From Gnetum montanum (taxonomy: Eukaryota > Streptophyta > Gnetopsida > Gnetales > Gnetaceae), in assembly GCA_015680685.1 (NCBI GenBank), contig MNCI01027478.1, forward strand, positions 1-64,000: DNA of 64,000 bases. Reading direction: 5' to 3'. Each line of letters opens with the position of its first letter. Positions within the stretch are counted from its first letter, which is position 1. Of the stretch, positions 10,800 to 23,419 are shown one piece after another. Made by a program: the position numbers and the translations under genes. The notes beneath the pieces were generated by a model, which saw nothing but the letters and a program-made list of their open reading frames with translations, did no database searches and was not told where the DNA came from.

Positions 10800-13751
10800 A
10801 CATAAAATTAAACACCATGACATGATAACTCAAAGTTGGACAACACATCCTCTGATGGCATTAAGTCAATTAAGAAGATCAAACAGTCCCAAGCAATGGA
10901 GGTTCCTAAGATTTTGAGGAACCTTCGCTAACTTTGGGCACGTGCAGTGGGTGATACAGTTGTGGCTATCCTACTGCAACTACAACCTCCAATGGAAGGT
11001 GAAAGTTATCCATTAATGTCTTCATCTTCTCCTACTTGCTCCAGGGATCATTTATAGTTTACACTACATCACAAATGTGGGTTGGAATGGGCATATCCCA
11101 TGGACAGGGCATTACTGGGAACAACCCCTTAAGGTTGAAAAACCAGGTAGAAAATTGTTTACGTTTGACATTGAACACCTTTACTATGTTCTTCATCTCC
11201 TGGTAGTCATTAAGTCTCTTGGCCAAGTTATCAGTGATGGATCTCTGATCAATGTATTTTCCCTTGAGAACTTTGAGTTTAGTGTTTTCCACTACAAGAT
11301 TTTTCTTGGTGTCTTTGTGATGCTTAAACTTGGCCTTGTACAACAAAGACGAGCTAACCACATGCTTTTCTAGTTCTGACCATGGCCATTTGGTAGTCAA
11401 CATAGCTAGATTTACATATTGAAGACTGGCGAGCTCCATGTATTCTGTCATCTTCTCAATCTACAACTCCTTTAAGTGAATTTTTGCTTTATTATACTGA
11501 TCAATCTCATCAATGTTGGGCTACAACAATTTGCATCCTTGTTAGAGTTGATGGAGGGTCTCTTTTACTTTTGTTTTTACCATTTGGATGTGCTTTTCAT
11601 TTACTTCTTTCTACAGATTAACTTGATATCTATAATGATCCTTAACTCTCCCAAATTTGAGAGCCTATGATTTCTAGGTAACTACTTCTATTGCATTCTT
11701 TTGGTGAAGGGCATAGATCTCCTTCATGGATAGGTTCTTGTTTTCAATTGCCAATCTCCTTAACTCTATGTTTACTCTAGCTAGTTGCTCTTGCTATTGA
11801 TGGATAAAGTCAATCAATTGTTGTTTATACTCATCAACATTTCATAGGTGATGGTTCTCTATGGTTAGTTGCACATTCTCCTAGTAGGTCAGATCCAAGA
11901 CCTTCTAAATTTTATGCTAGGTAGCCTTTACCAAGGATCGGTAGAATGTCGCCATATCCATTGCATTCTCAACCCCTTTCAATCTGGTGTGAAGATGTTC
12001 AAGAGCTTCATCTCTTATTAATGTTAGGTTGAAAAATGTAGGGTTGGCAATTTGAACTCTTAATTCAACAACTTTAGCAACCAAGCATTTTTTTAGCTCC
12101 TTGGCTGTTTCAAGTTGCCTTTCCAAGATAGTGTTTTTGCCCCTTGCCCCTAGCAACTTTGACTAGGTTTTAGTAATATTATTTGGAAGATCAAAGACAT
12201 CTAGAAGTAGTTATCGAATTCCCACTAGTCAGTCCAGTAGCTCTTCATGTTGTGTTGCACTTAATCTATCACTTATGGCTCCTTCGGACATCTGCACATC
12301 TTTAAGTGTAGTGACATTTGGTACAGATGCCATAGGTGCATTGAGTGTTTTGACAATCCTGTTAGCAAGCACCTCTGTTGTTGTTTCTTATTCTTGGTGT
12401 TGCATCACTAGTACTGTTGCCTCCTCACCTTCTTCCAAGTGCACTAAGAGGGTCGTAGTGTTTCCAGAAATTTCTAGGAGTGGTTGTTATTCTACGAGAG
12501 ATATCATAACCTCTCTAGCACTAAAATTCGACCTTGTAAACAATTGCATTCGTTGGGCTGAGAAAATGAATCCACCTCCTCGCAACAGGTTAACTATTCA
12601 AGCCACCTCATTCAGGTGACTCATCATTGACTAGTACACAGATGGGTCCCTACCACTCATGCTTGCTCGTTGGTCTTGTTCGCTCAAGAGCCATTATTTG
12701 TATTCATGCAATTGTTAGGCTATTGCAGTGATGTTTGACATAGTTTTTTGAGTGGCAGGTAGAGGTGGTGGCTACTACTCCTTTTCTTGAATGGCTATTG
12801 TAGGCATTTTATGTTTTACCATCTCTTCCCAATTAGCAGTCGGAGCATGCATGATAGCATCATTTGTATAATGGACTATTCCTCCCCTTTGATAAGGTTT
12901 TCTAATAAGGCATGGAAAAGGGAGTGCCTTCCTTCCATGTTCATTCTCTTAAAACCGCTTCTCTATCTCTAGATAGATCAGCTATGGAAGGTTGATAGGG
13001 AATCTCCCACTTAGAGTAGTAAACAGATGGGCAAAAAAGATAGTGTTCTTGTTGGGCCTCATTGTGGGGTTTAGCTAAAATGTCAAAATCTTATAGTAAA
13101 TTATTTCTATTGATGTAAGCACATCATACTCCTTGTTGTCGACACCATAGCACTATTGAACCCATTCCTTTTTTTTGTTGGGGTCCATCTGCATTAAAAT
13201 CTCAGTGAGATTTGTCCCAGTTTCTAGCAACCCAAGCACTTTAGTAATGCACTGCATTGAGTAGGACACTGAGATGTCCTTGATTTTGACTGTCAAACTA
13301 ACCTACCTTTTGTTCTAAAATAAGAATGTCTATCCCATGTACCACTCCCTGGTGGAAGTGATAATTGGCCACATGGGAGAGGTCTTTAGTTGGTCCTGTA
13401 CTTATTTAGGTGCTTACTCTAGGAAAGAGCCAAAGTTTAACTCTTGGAGCACTGGTTTTTGGACCTCCCTTGATCTGATTTGATTCAAGCAAGCTTTTGT
13501 TAAGGTCATCTCAAGGTTTTCTTGTTGAGTTGGTGCCTCATCCTGTGGGAATGTTCTATTGCTGCTGTTGGTTCTAGAATCTGACGAATAGATTCTAGCT
13601 TGTCCTCTTCCCTAAGAGGACCTGTGGCATGGGTTGCAAGTGGTTCTTCTTGGGCTTGTTCTTGGTCCCTTCCCATTCTAGGCCTTTCTTCCTTGGTTGA
13701 GATAGTCCTCCTTCCTATGTGTGTTTGCCTTTCAGTGCCATTTGTGGTCAT
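10800..13751 (-). pseudogene. third ORF of element A (env-like/additional ORF), decayed
   Basis: From MTTNGTERQTHIGRR at 13751 a frame of roughly 950 codons can be followed with frame changes and many stops, mostly at positions that would be Gln or Trp. The N-terminal ~80 residues are charged (EERPRMGRDQEQ). A middle globular part contains CYGVDNKEYDVLTS and FFAHLFTTLSGRFP. The C-terminal half is predicted helical and coiled: ILERQLETAKELKKCL near 12130, YKQQLIDFIHQ near 11820, and VVENTKLKVLKGKYI near 11270. It ends near 10800. Athila elements often carry an env-like ORF here, but I see no clear signal peptide or membrane segment, so the function is unknown. Confidence 0.6.
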
Positions 13752-15890
13752 AACAGATCCGTGGATTAGTAGATATAATGTGTAACTTCAAATTTTTAAA
13801 TACCTTATCTTGTTAATTAGTTACACTTTAGCTAAGGTTGAACCATGGAAAATTGATTATTTTATTAATTATTTATTGTAAATGTCACTAGAGCTTGTTG
13901 GAAAGGTTTACCTCTTGTAATTTGATGTTTAAATGTTGATTTGATGGTTAGACCTTTGTGAGAGATAGAAAAAAATGGTGAAATTTTTTTTGTTAAAAAT
14001 GGCACATTTGTGGCCCCCATGACTAAGAGCTTACCTCTGGTAGCTATAAGGTTGAATAATGAAGTGATTTGGATAAATGGTTAGGAAGTCATGGGCTTTG
14101 GAATGTTGTGAGCTTTAAAAATCTAAAAAACTCCCTTGGTGTTTGTGAGAAAATGTGAAAATTTCTAAAGGGGGTTGTGCATATTTATACTATTTTTGTG
14201 ATATGTTGATCAAGTCATGTATACGGGGCCTTATATATGCATGGGCTCCATCAATAGGGCCTTGTGTATGGGGTCCATAAACAAAATTTTCAAATGTGAA
14301 TATATTGAAAAATACAAGGATGTTTTCAGAGAATTTGGGATCCATGGAGTCTTAGAAAAGCCAAGAATATGATGAAATTATTAAAGAGGATCTTTGAAAG
14401 CTCAAAAATTTCAAAAATTTGATGGAGAATGTGTGCATCGAACAAAATAGGTAAAGGAGCACATGGTTGAATGTAAAAGATGGGTGTACAACAGATTCCA
14501 ATTGCAATAATGCCTAAGGATAAGGTGCTTAACGAACCCAACCAAGAGATATGGAAGTGGATCCTTCCCATAGTAGGCACATGCTAGGTTTGCACTTGCA
14601 TAACCTCAACCTAAGAAGTTCATGGGTCCCATAGGTGATTAATGGTTGATAGACGTTAAGGACCAAAACTTGGAAGATTCTACCCAAGTATTTAAGTACA
14701 TTAGACCAAGACACCGAATCAAGAACATGGACACTGATAGTGAGGTGAGTTATGGGCAGTAGGGATAGATGATAGAGAAGGTGGAATGGAATTCCGAATT
14801 GAGGTAATAAGAAGTCCCTTATGGATTTGTGTTTAAAATGACTTGAGAAGATCCATCCTTAGTCTAGACTAAAACCAACTGCTTTTAGTGACTTCGCATC
14901 ACTGCATTGATCCATCCCCATAGGACAGAAGAGTGCTTCCATAAAATAGCCACAACTCCATAAAGAAAAGAAAATAGAAGTAGGAAGTGAGAGAGAGACT
15001 TAGTTAGGGGGGACCTTCAAGCATGGGTAACATGTCTTTCTAGTCCCATGACCAATGCATGTAGATCGTTTAGTTGTTTAAGGGGTGTGCTTTGAATTCC
15101 CATAATGTTTTTTTTGTTTTATTTTGTTTTTGCTTTTTTTCTCTTTTTTTTTTCTTTTTGGATGAGAACCACACCATGCAAAGACTTCATTCAATTTCCT
15201 ATTATTAGTTGACACAGAACAGTAAGAAGCCCATGAAAATACTCATGCACCCAAGCAAGTAGAAGAGTACAAAGAGTATTGTGTTTCCTTGAAGTTACAC
15301 CCTATGCAAACCTTTGAATCTTTCCTAATTTTGGAAACTACCAAGGTCACAAATTTATTAAAAGTTGATTTAATGAAAGGGACCTCAAATTTCCAAAATA
15401 AGGAAAACCATAGAGTTTGTGGATGGGTGGATGTCATGGACTCACTACCTGTTCCCTAAAATAGAAACCATGTCTTAGCCATTGGTACAAAAATTCAAAA
15501 ATAAAAACTAGACATTAGCAAACAAAACATTAAGCACAAACCACCATTAGCAACAGCTACAACACCAATGTGTTTTGTTGGCACAAAGCACGTTTATTAA
15601 CGAAAATTAGAAAATCATACTAAAAATAAAGTAAAATATATAAGAAAGTGTAAAATATTCAAGAAAATTTAAATGTACTAACGATGGTGTAAAATAAGAA
15701 GAGTTTTTAAAAATAAAAAATGTGTAAAATAAATAACTTGCAAAGACAAAGATGTGTAAAATGAAAAATAGAAAAACTGAGAAGTCACATATATGATTAG
15801 CACAGATGGCCATCTCCCCCATGACTGAGTTGGAAGGAAGAGATCCAAAAAATTGAGCATGGTTGTTCATTCGTTGAGGTATTTCTTACA
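13752..15890 (-). other. element A spacer between integrase and third ORF
   Basis: No coding frame is supported. It holds the internal PPT near 14014 and a T-rich tract (15106-15165) next to gaaccacaccatgca. It also holds the segment 'gggtaacatgtctttc' at about 15025-15041. The same three landmarks recur in element B (19048, 19873, 19788) and, inverted, near 24470-25645. Confidence 0.65.
14009..14026 (-). promoter_or_regulatory. internal polypurine tract-like site
   Basis: On the minus strand, TTAGTCATGGGGGCCACAA resembles the 3' PPT of this family (TTCAGTCATGGGGGTA before the LTR). It lies about 260 bases upstream of the third ORF. Athila and SIRE elements are described with a second PPT upstream of the env-like gene. 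Confidence 0.5.
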
Positions 15891-17120
15891 TTGGCTTGCT
15901 TGGGCTCATGGAAAGGCTTTATTTGTTGGATGTTAACAAACTATTTTTTGTTTGGGCTTTCAAGGTTGTATATGATCATGGCTCAGAAGGAAAGGTTTCA
16001 TCAATTATATTAGACCCTTCCCACAAAGTTTGGAATTTCATTTTTTGAGGTACGTGTGTGAAATTCGAATAGAGAACCTTATCTCCTAGTTGAAATTTCA
16101 CGTTTCCTATTCTAAGATCATGTCATTGTTTGTTGAATGCCTTGTGCACTTCATTCAAAGACAAGGCTACCAATTGATTTTCGTTTGGCACATTTAGGTT
16201 GATCAGTCTTTTTTTGTGTGCCAAACTTAGGTCAAGGTCCAGGTCATAGGTTGCTGAAAGTGTATGAAGCTTGAATTGAATTGGAAGCATTGGAAGTTTT
16301 CCATATACTAACTCATAAGGAGAGTAGCTAATAAGAAGTTTCCATGTTGAGTGGTAGGCCCAAAGGGCATTTTTAAGTTTTGTGCTCCAGTCTCTTCTAT
16401 ATTTGCTAATAATTCTTGTTAAAATCTTTGTGATCTCCCTATTAGTCACCTCTACTTAACCATTGGCTTGGGGATGATAGGGTTTTAATTTATGTTCAAC
16501 TCCCAAGTGTTGCATGAGTTTTTGAAAAGTAGCACCTATAAAATGGTTCTGTTGTCAGAAATTAGTGCATGTGGCATCCCAAAACTATTCACACCATTTT
16601 TTTGTACAAATCACAATAGTGGAAGATGTATAGCTAGTGATGTTTGCTATTTCTACCCATTTGGTATAGTAGTTAATGATGACAATTATATATGCCTTTC
16701 CATTGGACATGGGTGTGATGGGATCCATAAAATCTATGCCCCATATGTCAAAGGGTTCTAATGGTTGAATCTACTGTTAAGAACCCTCCATTCGTGTGGT
16801 CATCCCACCATCAAGTTGACAGTGTTCACAGGATCGAATAAATTGCTATTCATCTCCAAGCATAGTGGCCTCCAGAAGGGCCTTCATGACCATCTTAGAG
16901 AGCACACAATTGATCCACATCAAGTACACACCAACAAACCAGGCCATCGGCGCACACCTTGTAAAGGTGTCTATTAATTTCCATGAAGTGCTTAGCTTGA
17001 TGAAGAAATTGTTGTTTCTTCCTCTGGTCTAGATCTTGTGGCATCTCCTGAGTGAGAAGATAAGTGAGGATGCCAACATACCATTTTGGTTTTGTGGACA
17101 TTTGTTCATTTATTACAGCA
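15890..17120 (-). pseudogene. integrase of element A
   Basis: Integrase inserts the element's DNA into the nuclear genome. The minus strand gives the N-terminal linker and zinc domain (WYVGILTYLLTQEMPQ at ~17080, ADGLVCWCV, CEHCQLDGG at ~16815). The DDE core follows: FDIWGIDFMDP at ~16745 with the first Asp, LISDN at ~16555 with the second, and HPQANG followed by VEVTNREI at ~16460 with the Glu. The Gln after ANG is a stop. The C-terminal part ALWAYHSTW...SPYELVYGKLP (16449-16123) and KFQLGDKVLYSNF is typical of Athila/Tat. Several stops and frameshifts make it inactive. Confidence 0.9.
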
Positions 17121-17199
17121 GTAAAGAGAAGTTCATCAAGAAATAGATCAGATAATGAGCTTCTCTTGTCTTTTTTATTCCATTACAACTGAGACAAGT

Positions 17200-17998
17200 G
17201 GTCAATGACTACATTCTTAATCCCCTTTCAATCTACCATTGTAAGATCGAATTCCTGTAAGATCACTAGCCATTATATGACATGGGGGCTCATTATTGGT
17301 TTCTTCTTGAGGAAGCAGATGGCACTGTGATGAGTGTGCACAAACACTTTATATCTAAGCACATAGTGCCTAAACTTTTCTAGATCATACACCACCATCA
17401 TCAGTTCGTATTCCATTGTGATGTAATTTAGTTGTGCACCCACAATGCTTTGACTTGCGTAATGGATGTAATATGGACATTTTTTTATCACACAACTACA
17501 TAAGCATGACTCCTAAGGTGTAGTTAGTTGCATCTATCATGATATGAAATGGTTTGGACCAGTTAGGTGCTTGTAGAATTGGAGTCTCTATAAGATTTTG
17601 CTTGAGGCTTTAGAATGCATTTTCACATTCCTTAGTCTAGATGAAAGGAACATCTTTCTTTGTCAACTCAACTAATGGTTTCGCAATCTTAGAGAAATTC
17701 TCTATGAATCACTAGTAGTAGCTAGTGTGTCCAAAGAATGACTAAACATCTTTTATAGTTTCTAGTTGAGGGTAATTCCTTGGATGATCCTTATCTTTTT
17801 AAAGGTCTACCTTGATCCCTTCCTGTGAAATTTTGTGCCCTAATATAATGTCCTCTTGGACCATGAGATAGCTCTTTTGCTAATTGAGCCACATATTTAT
17901 TTCCATGCATCTTTTTAGTACGTACTTAAGGTGGTCCAAGGATTGCTCGAAGTAGCACCATAAGTGGAGAAGTCATCCATGAAGAATTTTACTTTACT
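17200..17998 (-). pseudogene. reverse transcriptase (C-terminal half) and RNase H of element A
   Basis: RNase H is clear at 17491-17273: YYIHYASQSIVGAQLNY, MEYELMMVVYDLEKFRHY and VFVHTHHSAICFL. The RT begins abruptly with VKFFMDDFSTYG at ~17990, containing the catalytic MDD pair, then the thumb-like 'CLVILWTH' segment near 17740. RT fingers and the first catalytic Asp are missing because the frame stops at the junction with LTR 5. Stops interrupt nearly every 20-40 codons. Confidence 0.88.
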
Positions 17999-18002
17999 AC
18001 GA

Positions 18003-18322
18003 GTACTCACTAACTATTCTCTAAGATTAAAAATAAAATTACAAGAGTTTAGCTACTCTATTGATAAAAGAATTACATAAACATGGTTGAGAGCACATAT
18101 TTATAGATTTTATTGCTAGGCTACATTGATGGGCCCTCATCGATGCATGAAATGATGCATCGACGGGGTTGCATCGATGGGGCCTCGTCAACACAATTGA
18201 CCGCATCGACAAGGCCTCGTTGATGTAGCCTTGTTATCAAAGCCTTGATATCAAAGCCTTGTTGTCAAATTCTTGACATCGGAGCCTTGTTGCGAGAGCC
18301 TAAGTAAAAAGTTGACTCATCA
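18003..18322 (-). mobile_element. LTR 5 fragment (U3 and start of R), 3' LTR of element B
   Basis: From ctcactaactattctctaag it matches LTR 6 (24090 onward), through the TATA box (TATAAATATGTGC on the minus strand near 18110), and ends gttgactcatca. Only U3 and the start of R remain. The U5 side is replaced by element A's RT, a deletion junction. U3 contains repeats of 'gcatcgatgggg' and 'agccttgttgtcaaa'. Confidence 0.8.
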
Positions 18323-18332
18323 TACCCCCATG
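18323..18332 (-). promoter_or_regulatory. 3' polypurine tract of element B
   Basis: The plus-strand bases tacccccatg read CATGGGGGTA on the minus strand, directly before TGATGAGTCA. This is the best preserved PPT of the family in the window. Confidence 0.75.
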
Positions 18333-20500
18333 ACTGAATAAAAACTCATCCTCAAGTTAACAGGATAGATCAAGCTTTCTTTACAAAATTGGAAAGGTAT
18401 GGAATTATTGACTGACTTTAACTACTAACTGACTCTGAGTGTTGAATTACAAAATTTTATTTGAGTGGATGCATACAAAATGACATAGTGACAAAAAGAC
18501 TGGATAGGCTTTGAAGATTACAAAATTTGCAGAGGTCTTCAAGAATCCACTGAAGATGATTCTTCTTATTGCTGTCAGCAGTGGCAGACTTCCAACCTAG
18601 ATTGTTATGTCGATGCTTCTTTGGTTATGTGCAACATTCTTAAAGTATGGATTGAAATCTCTTCTTATCATCCCATGGATCTAGTAAACATGTGATGCTT
18701 AAGCTACTATCTTGTATGTGCTATCATTTGTCCATGGCATATCCTTCATTATCCCTCTCTTGGCTTTGTTTCCATGCTTGACAAAAGACCTTCTTCCTTA
18801 GGTGTTTCTTTTAGCATCACCTATAGTCACTAATGGATTAACATTAGTTTTGATAAATTTTCCTTAATAATTAACCCTTTTCAGATCCATTAGTTTTCAT
18901 TTAAGCATAAGTTGATGACAGCATACTATGCCCGAGGCTATGAGATAACTAAAATCATCAAGTTGTTCACATTATTTTGATCAATTACTATTAGTTACCA
19001 TGATGTTCAAAAATAGAATGTTAGAAAAATTTGAAAATTTCAAAGCGAACATCCCTAGCCCCCATGACTAATAAGCATAACTCTAGAAACACACAAGTTT
19101 TTGAATAATTGAAACCAAAGGTCTAATTTAGAAGATGGCTAAGAAATATTGAACTTGGAAGATATTTTAATAGAAAAGTAGGAAAAAGTAAAAAAAAAAA
19201 AAGTAATTGAAAGTGATGAGAAGTAGTCCCAAAATTATGCATAAATTTAGAGAAATTATCATCAATGTTTTGGAAGATGTGAAGGTTAGTTCAAAGCCAT
19301 GATCAACAAAAGTTATGTAAGTGGGTCCTCCCCAAAGTAGGCTCCTGCCATAATGCCCTTACATAACTACTTCTATAGATGTTTGTGGGCACCCAAGAAG
19401 TTAAATGTAGATCATGTTTTCATTTCAAACAACACACAATAGCTATGGTTGGGATGTTGTACTATACTACATAAAACCAAAAGGCTCATAATTGTATACA
19501 ATAGTGAGGTGAATAATGGGATGAGAAGGGATTGTAGAGATCAGGATGTAAGGTACTTGACCATGTCCACAATAGGTTCTTATGAAAAATGTGATTAAAA
19601 TGATCAGCATACCTATCTATCCAAGTTCAGACCAAGTTCATACCATGAACAGTAACTTCACATTGATGTGTTCCCTTCTGTTGACCACCATGAGTCCAAA
19701 ACCACCTCAAAGAATGATCATCACTCCAAAAAGAGAAGAAAGGAGAAGAAGGAAGGAAGGGCCTTAGTTAGAGGGGTTCCTTCAAGCATTGGTAACATGT
19801 CTTTCCAACGCCATAACTAGTGCTTGTTGCCCATTATTGTGTTTAAGCGGTGTGTTTTGAATTTTCATTATTGCTTTTTTTTTTCTCCTTTTTTCTTTTT
19901 TTTTTGGTATTTTTTTTCTCTTTTTTTCTTTTTATTTTTGTTTTTTGTTTTGAAATGGGAACCACACCATGTAGAGACAAAGCTTCCTTTATATTAATTT
20001 ATGGAGGAGTGATGATACATTCCAAGAGAAGTCATAAACCACATGAAGGAAGATAAGATGAAAACCCAACAAATCCCCTTGAGGTCACACCCTTACCATT
20101 TCCACTTGGTCATTTCCTCTTTCTTCAAGGTACAATGATCATTAATTAATTTTAGTTTCATGAAAGAAGAACTAAATTGTTTCCATGAAAAGACCTTTTA
20201 TTCATAGAATTGGAGGGATGGATGAGGTGTTCTCACTGCTTTACACAATTACTTGGCATAAAACAAAAACCTAACACATAGCGTTGACTTCTACATCATG
20301 ACTTGGCAAAATTATTAACAGAAATATAAAAGACATTCATAAAACATAAAGGAAATGACAAAGGAAAAGAGAAAAATATAAAGCAAAAAATATTAAGAAA
20401 TGGAAAACATATTAAGAATTAGAAAATTTTGGAAGAAATAGGAAAATGATAAAAATTGTAAACATAAAAAGGTGAAAAACACTTATTAGTTCTAGAACCA
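18333..20500 (-). other. element B 3' spacer
   Basis: No coding frame is supported. It carries the internal PPT-like site (tagcccccatgac, 19047-19059), the segment gtaacatgtctttcc (19790-19804), and the T-rich tract 19873-19952 beside gaaccacaccatg. All are homologous to element A spacer sites at 14014, 15030 and 15110, but the third ORF between internal and 3' PPT is almost entirely deleted. Confidence 0.6.
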
Positions 20501-20849
20501 AGATGGAGCATCTCCACCACAACTAATTTTATGGCTACACATTTTGGAGATTGACTGCTCAATTCCTTGGTTATACACCATTGGTTTTCCATCTATCACT
20601 ATTATTGATTTAATTAATCATGTGGTAGCACATCTAACATTGGTGATAGTCTCGTTTGGATCATTCGAAGACATATCTTCATATGGGCTTGAAGGTATTT
20701 TTTTTGGGGGTCTAGATGTGTTTACTTCTTCTTCTTGATTTTTTATTTTAATGCTTGGGTCTCCATGTTTAATATCTTCTTCTGGTGTATAATCAAAGTG
20801 TAAGATATAAGTATTTTGTTTGGTCCATTTTCTTAAGTCTAGAACTAAT

Positions 20850-23294
20850 AAGCAGATCAATTTCCTCCATGCATCTTTGAAATAACTTTATATTTTCATT
20901 TTCAAGCCACTAGGTGTCTTCTAATTTAGTGGCTACTATGTAGGTTGGTTTTTGCTCACACACTTGTTCCTTAGCTTTGTTGTGGGTTGTATTAATATTT
21001 TGAATTTTCTACCGACAATTGTACCCTTTACTATTAGTAGTGATGCATGGGTTCTTTTGTCTACCCACAATGCTAGATCCATAACTTCTGTTAGGTGTTG
21101 GAGTAATGACGGATGTTGGCCTTTGCGTAAGATTAAAGAACATTGATTGTGAAAGGAAGGGTGTTGTAGTTGAATAGCATTGTGCTAGTTTGGATGAGTT
21201 AGTAGGTCCATCAGTGTTGTGCTTATGTGTGGGAACCATCCTAAAGAAAGGGTGCTTTCGAGATTGTGGTGGTGATCTACTGGCATTATCATTTCTATGT
21301 ATGTTCATAGCACAAGTGGCATTTTCTCATTAATGTCATGGTGGTAAACCTTCCTGTGTTGTTGATGGTGACATATGGTGGAGGGAAGTATAAGAATATT
21401 GATGATATGATGAAGGATGAGAGGTGTGACGTGGTGATCCTTCAGGACATGTCGCAGGTCAATGATATTCGAGAGAGTGGTAGTAGCAATTTGAAGTAGA
21501 GGATGTAGAACTAGTTAGAGAAACAAGGTGTTGAACATAATATCCTTATAGGTTTGGTTGGTAGTAAGGGTAGGGCTGGTTTGATGGTGGCCTTCCCCAT
21601 GACTATGCATTTTGCCATTATGATTGATGATAGTGTTGAGGTTGGTAATAAGTCCCCCTAGGATAATATGATTGGTTGTGGGGTTCTCTATAATTAGTGT
21701 GTGGAAAAGAAAATTTCTTGGGCATGTCCTTTTGTACAAATTTGGGGTTTAATGCAAAAGCCCAATACTCATGTAGATGTGACATGACTGGGCAATGGCC
21801 CTTTGGGTGGTCATATATGCAGATGTCACATCCATCATCTTCGTTTGTGGTTGAGTCTATAGCCTTGATTTTTTCAACCGTGTTCCCTGTTTCTAGATAA
21901 GTGTTTGTAGCTATTTCTTAGTTTTCCTTCCTCCATTTATTGTGATTGCCTAGTTCATTTTGTGTTATCTTCTCCTCTATAGTTTCTATGATAGTTGTAG
22001 CTTTTTCATTTATCCATTCTAACATCCTATCTAGCCTTGCCTAGAGTTCATCAAGAGATTGTTGTAGTGGAAAGGTTTGTTGTGAAATCACCTCATCAAG
22101 AGCTACCTCTTTTTCCTCATCATAGATATGGACCCTTTTCTTTTGAAGAGTTGGGTCCCTATGATATTTCTCAATATTCTCTTATTTACATAGCTCTTCT
22201 TCTTCTTTTTCCAAATGCTTGATTAGCCTTTATATTTGATGGGCTTTTAGTTCATATAATTGACCTTGAGCATACATCCCAACGATCTCCCTCATTTCAT
22301 TACAAAGCCTATCTATGATGTGGAAAAGTTGCTCTTTTTGAGAGAAATCATGGCTGGGACATCTATGTAGTAGTGAATAGTATCTATCCAAGGCCACATC
22401 TAAGGGTTCTTGATTTTCTTGCTTCCACCCTTGGATTTGTTTTCTTAGGTTAGACACTCTTACATAGGCTTGGTATTTTTTGTTGAAAAGTTCTAGCATT
22501 ATGGAACACTGGTGGATGAAACTTAGTTCCAACAATCTCTACCAACTTTCAACTTCATCTATTACTGTCCTAGGGATGAGCTTAAGCTTTCACCACTTAT
22601 TTTTGATATTTTGCAAGGCATAGGCATCATGGAAGGCTTGTAAGTAATTTTGTGGATAAAAATCATAGCCTCCCATAAATTTAGGGATATTATTCATATC
22701 GAGCCTTTTTATGCAACTTTCCTTGTGATGCCTGTGGGGTATCTTAACTGCCTCTATGATTTGCATCAGGCTCTTAATGGCTAACAAGGGTTCACTATCA
22801 TTAGACATGTTGTGGTAAAAATTTTTATTTCTATTTGTTTGATCATGATGATTTTGTCTATGTTCATTTTGATGTCTTTGATTTTGCCCTTGGATTCAAT
22901 TTCTATTCTTATTTGAACCCCATAGTGGAGCTTGATCTCTATACCTACGTTCATCTTCATCAAAACTAGATGTTGAAGAGGAAGAGGAAGATGAGGAACT
23001 AGGAGGATTGCCATGGCTTCGATAGTGTTTCCCATAGTCCCTTAAACTATCTTTTTCAAGTTTTGAGAAGGTCCTAGGCCTTGAGGCCTCCCCTTGTCTA
23101 GGAATTACTTCATCTCCTCTACGGCTGTCTACCTTAGGTGAGTGTAGTCCTTGAGTGTAGTCAGGGTGGTCATGAACATATGAAACCCCTGCATAAGGTT
23201 GGTCACTCTAATTTTCTTCAACATATATCTCATTGGTTTTCCAATGAATGTTATCTTCATATGATGCATTATCACTTGCTTGTAAAAGAGACAT
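20850..23294 (-). pseudogene. gag-type ORF of element B
   Basis: The ATG at 23294 (MSLLQASDNAS) opens one frame of about 810 codons, kept in phase with about a dozen stops. Order: Arg/Asp-rich N-terminus, a serine run with SSFDEDERRYRDQAP near 22960, the capsid-like NIPKFMGGYDFYPQNYLQAF near 22690, NLRKQIQGWKQENQ, and LDRYYSLLHRC with FSQKEQLFHIIDRL (22400-22310). Next is the motif CDICIYDHPKGHCPV near 21820, a zinc-knuckle-like Cys/His cluster. Then a Tyr/Gln/His-rich tail (SYYPRGTYYQPQHYHQSW). A frameshift near 20870 may extend it to ~20500. Best preserved gag of the window; host function unlikely. Confidence 0.8.
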
Positions 23295-23391
23295 TGTTGT
23301 TGGTGTATGATGTGTGTGACTTAGTATTTTCTCAAAGATAGTTCATTAATGCATTTACAACGATCATGTATGATATAACTAATCTAGATAG

Positions 23392-23418
23392 CTAGCACCA
23401 TCCTCGACAATGGTGCTA
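23392..23418 (-). promoter_or_regulatory. primer binding site of element B
   Basis: Bases ctagcaccatcctcgacaat and ggtgcta are, on the minus strand, TAGCACCATTGTCGAGGATG, a variant of the tRNA-Asp-type PBS following the end of LTR 6. Confidence 0.65.
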
Positions 23419-23419
23419 A

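Larger units (their letters stand above)
10642..17998 (-). mobile_element. element A: truncated Ty3/gypsy, Athila/Tat lineage, minus strand
   Basis: In element order (right to left): half an RT, RNase H, integrase, a 2-kb spacer with a T-rich tract (15106-15165), an internal polypurine tract (near 14014), a long third ORF, the 3' PPT (taccgtcatg, 10642-10651) and the 3' LTR 4. PBS, gag, protease and the first half of RT are missing. The RT ends at about 17998, where a family LTR fragment is joined. The third ORF between integrase and 3' LTR, with an internal PPT, is the Athila-type layout. Confidence 0.85.
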
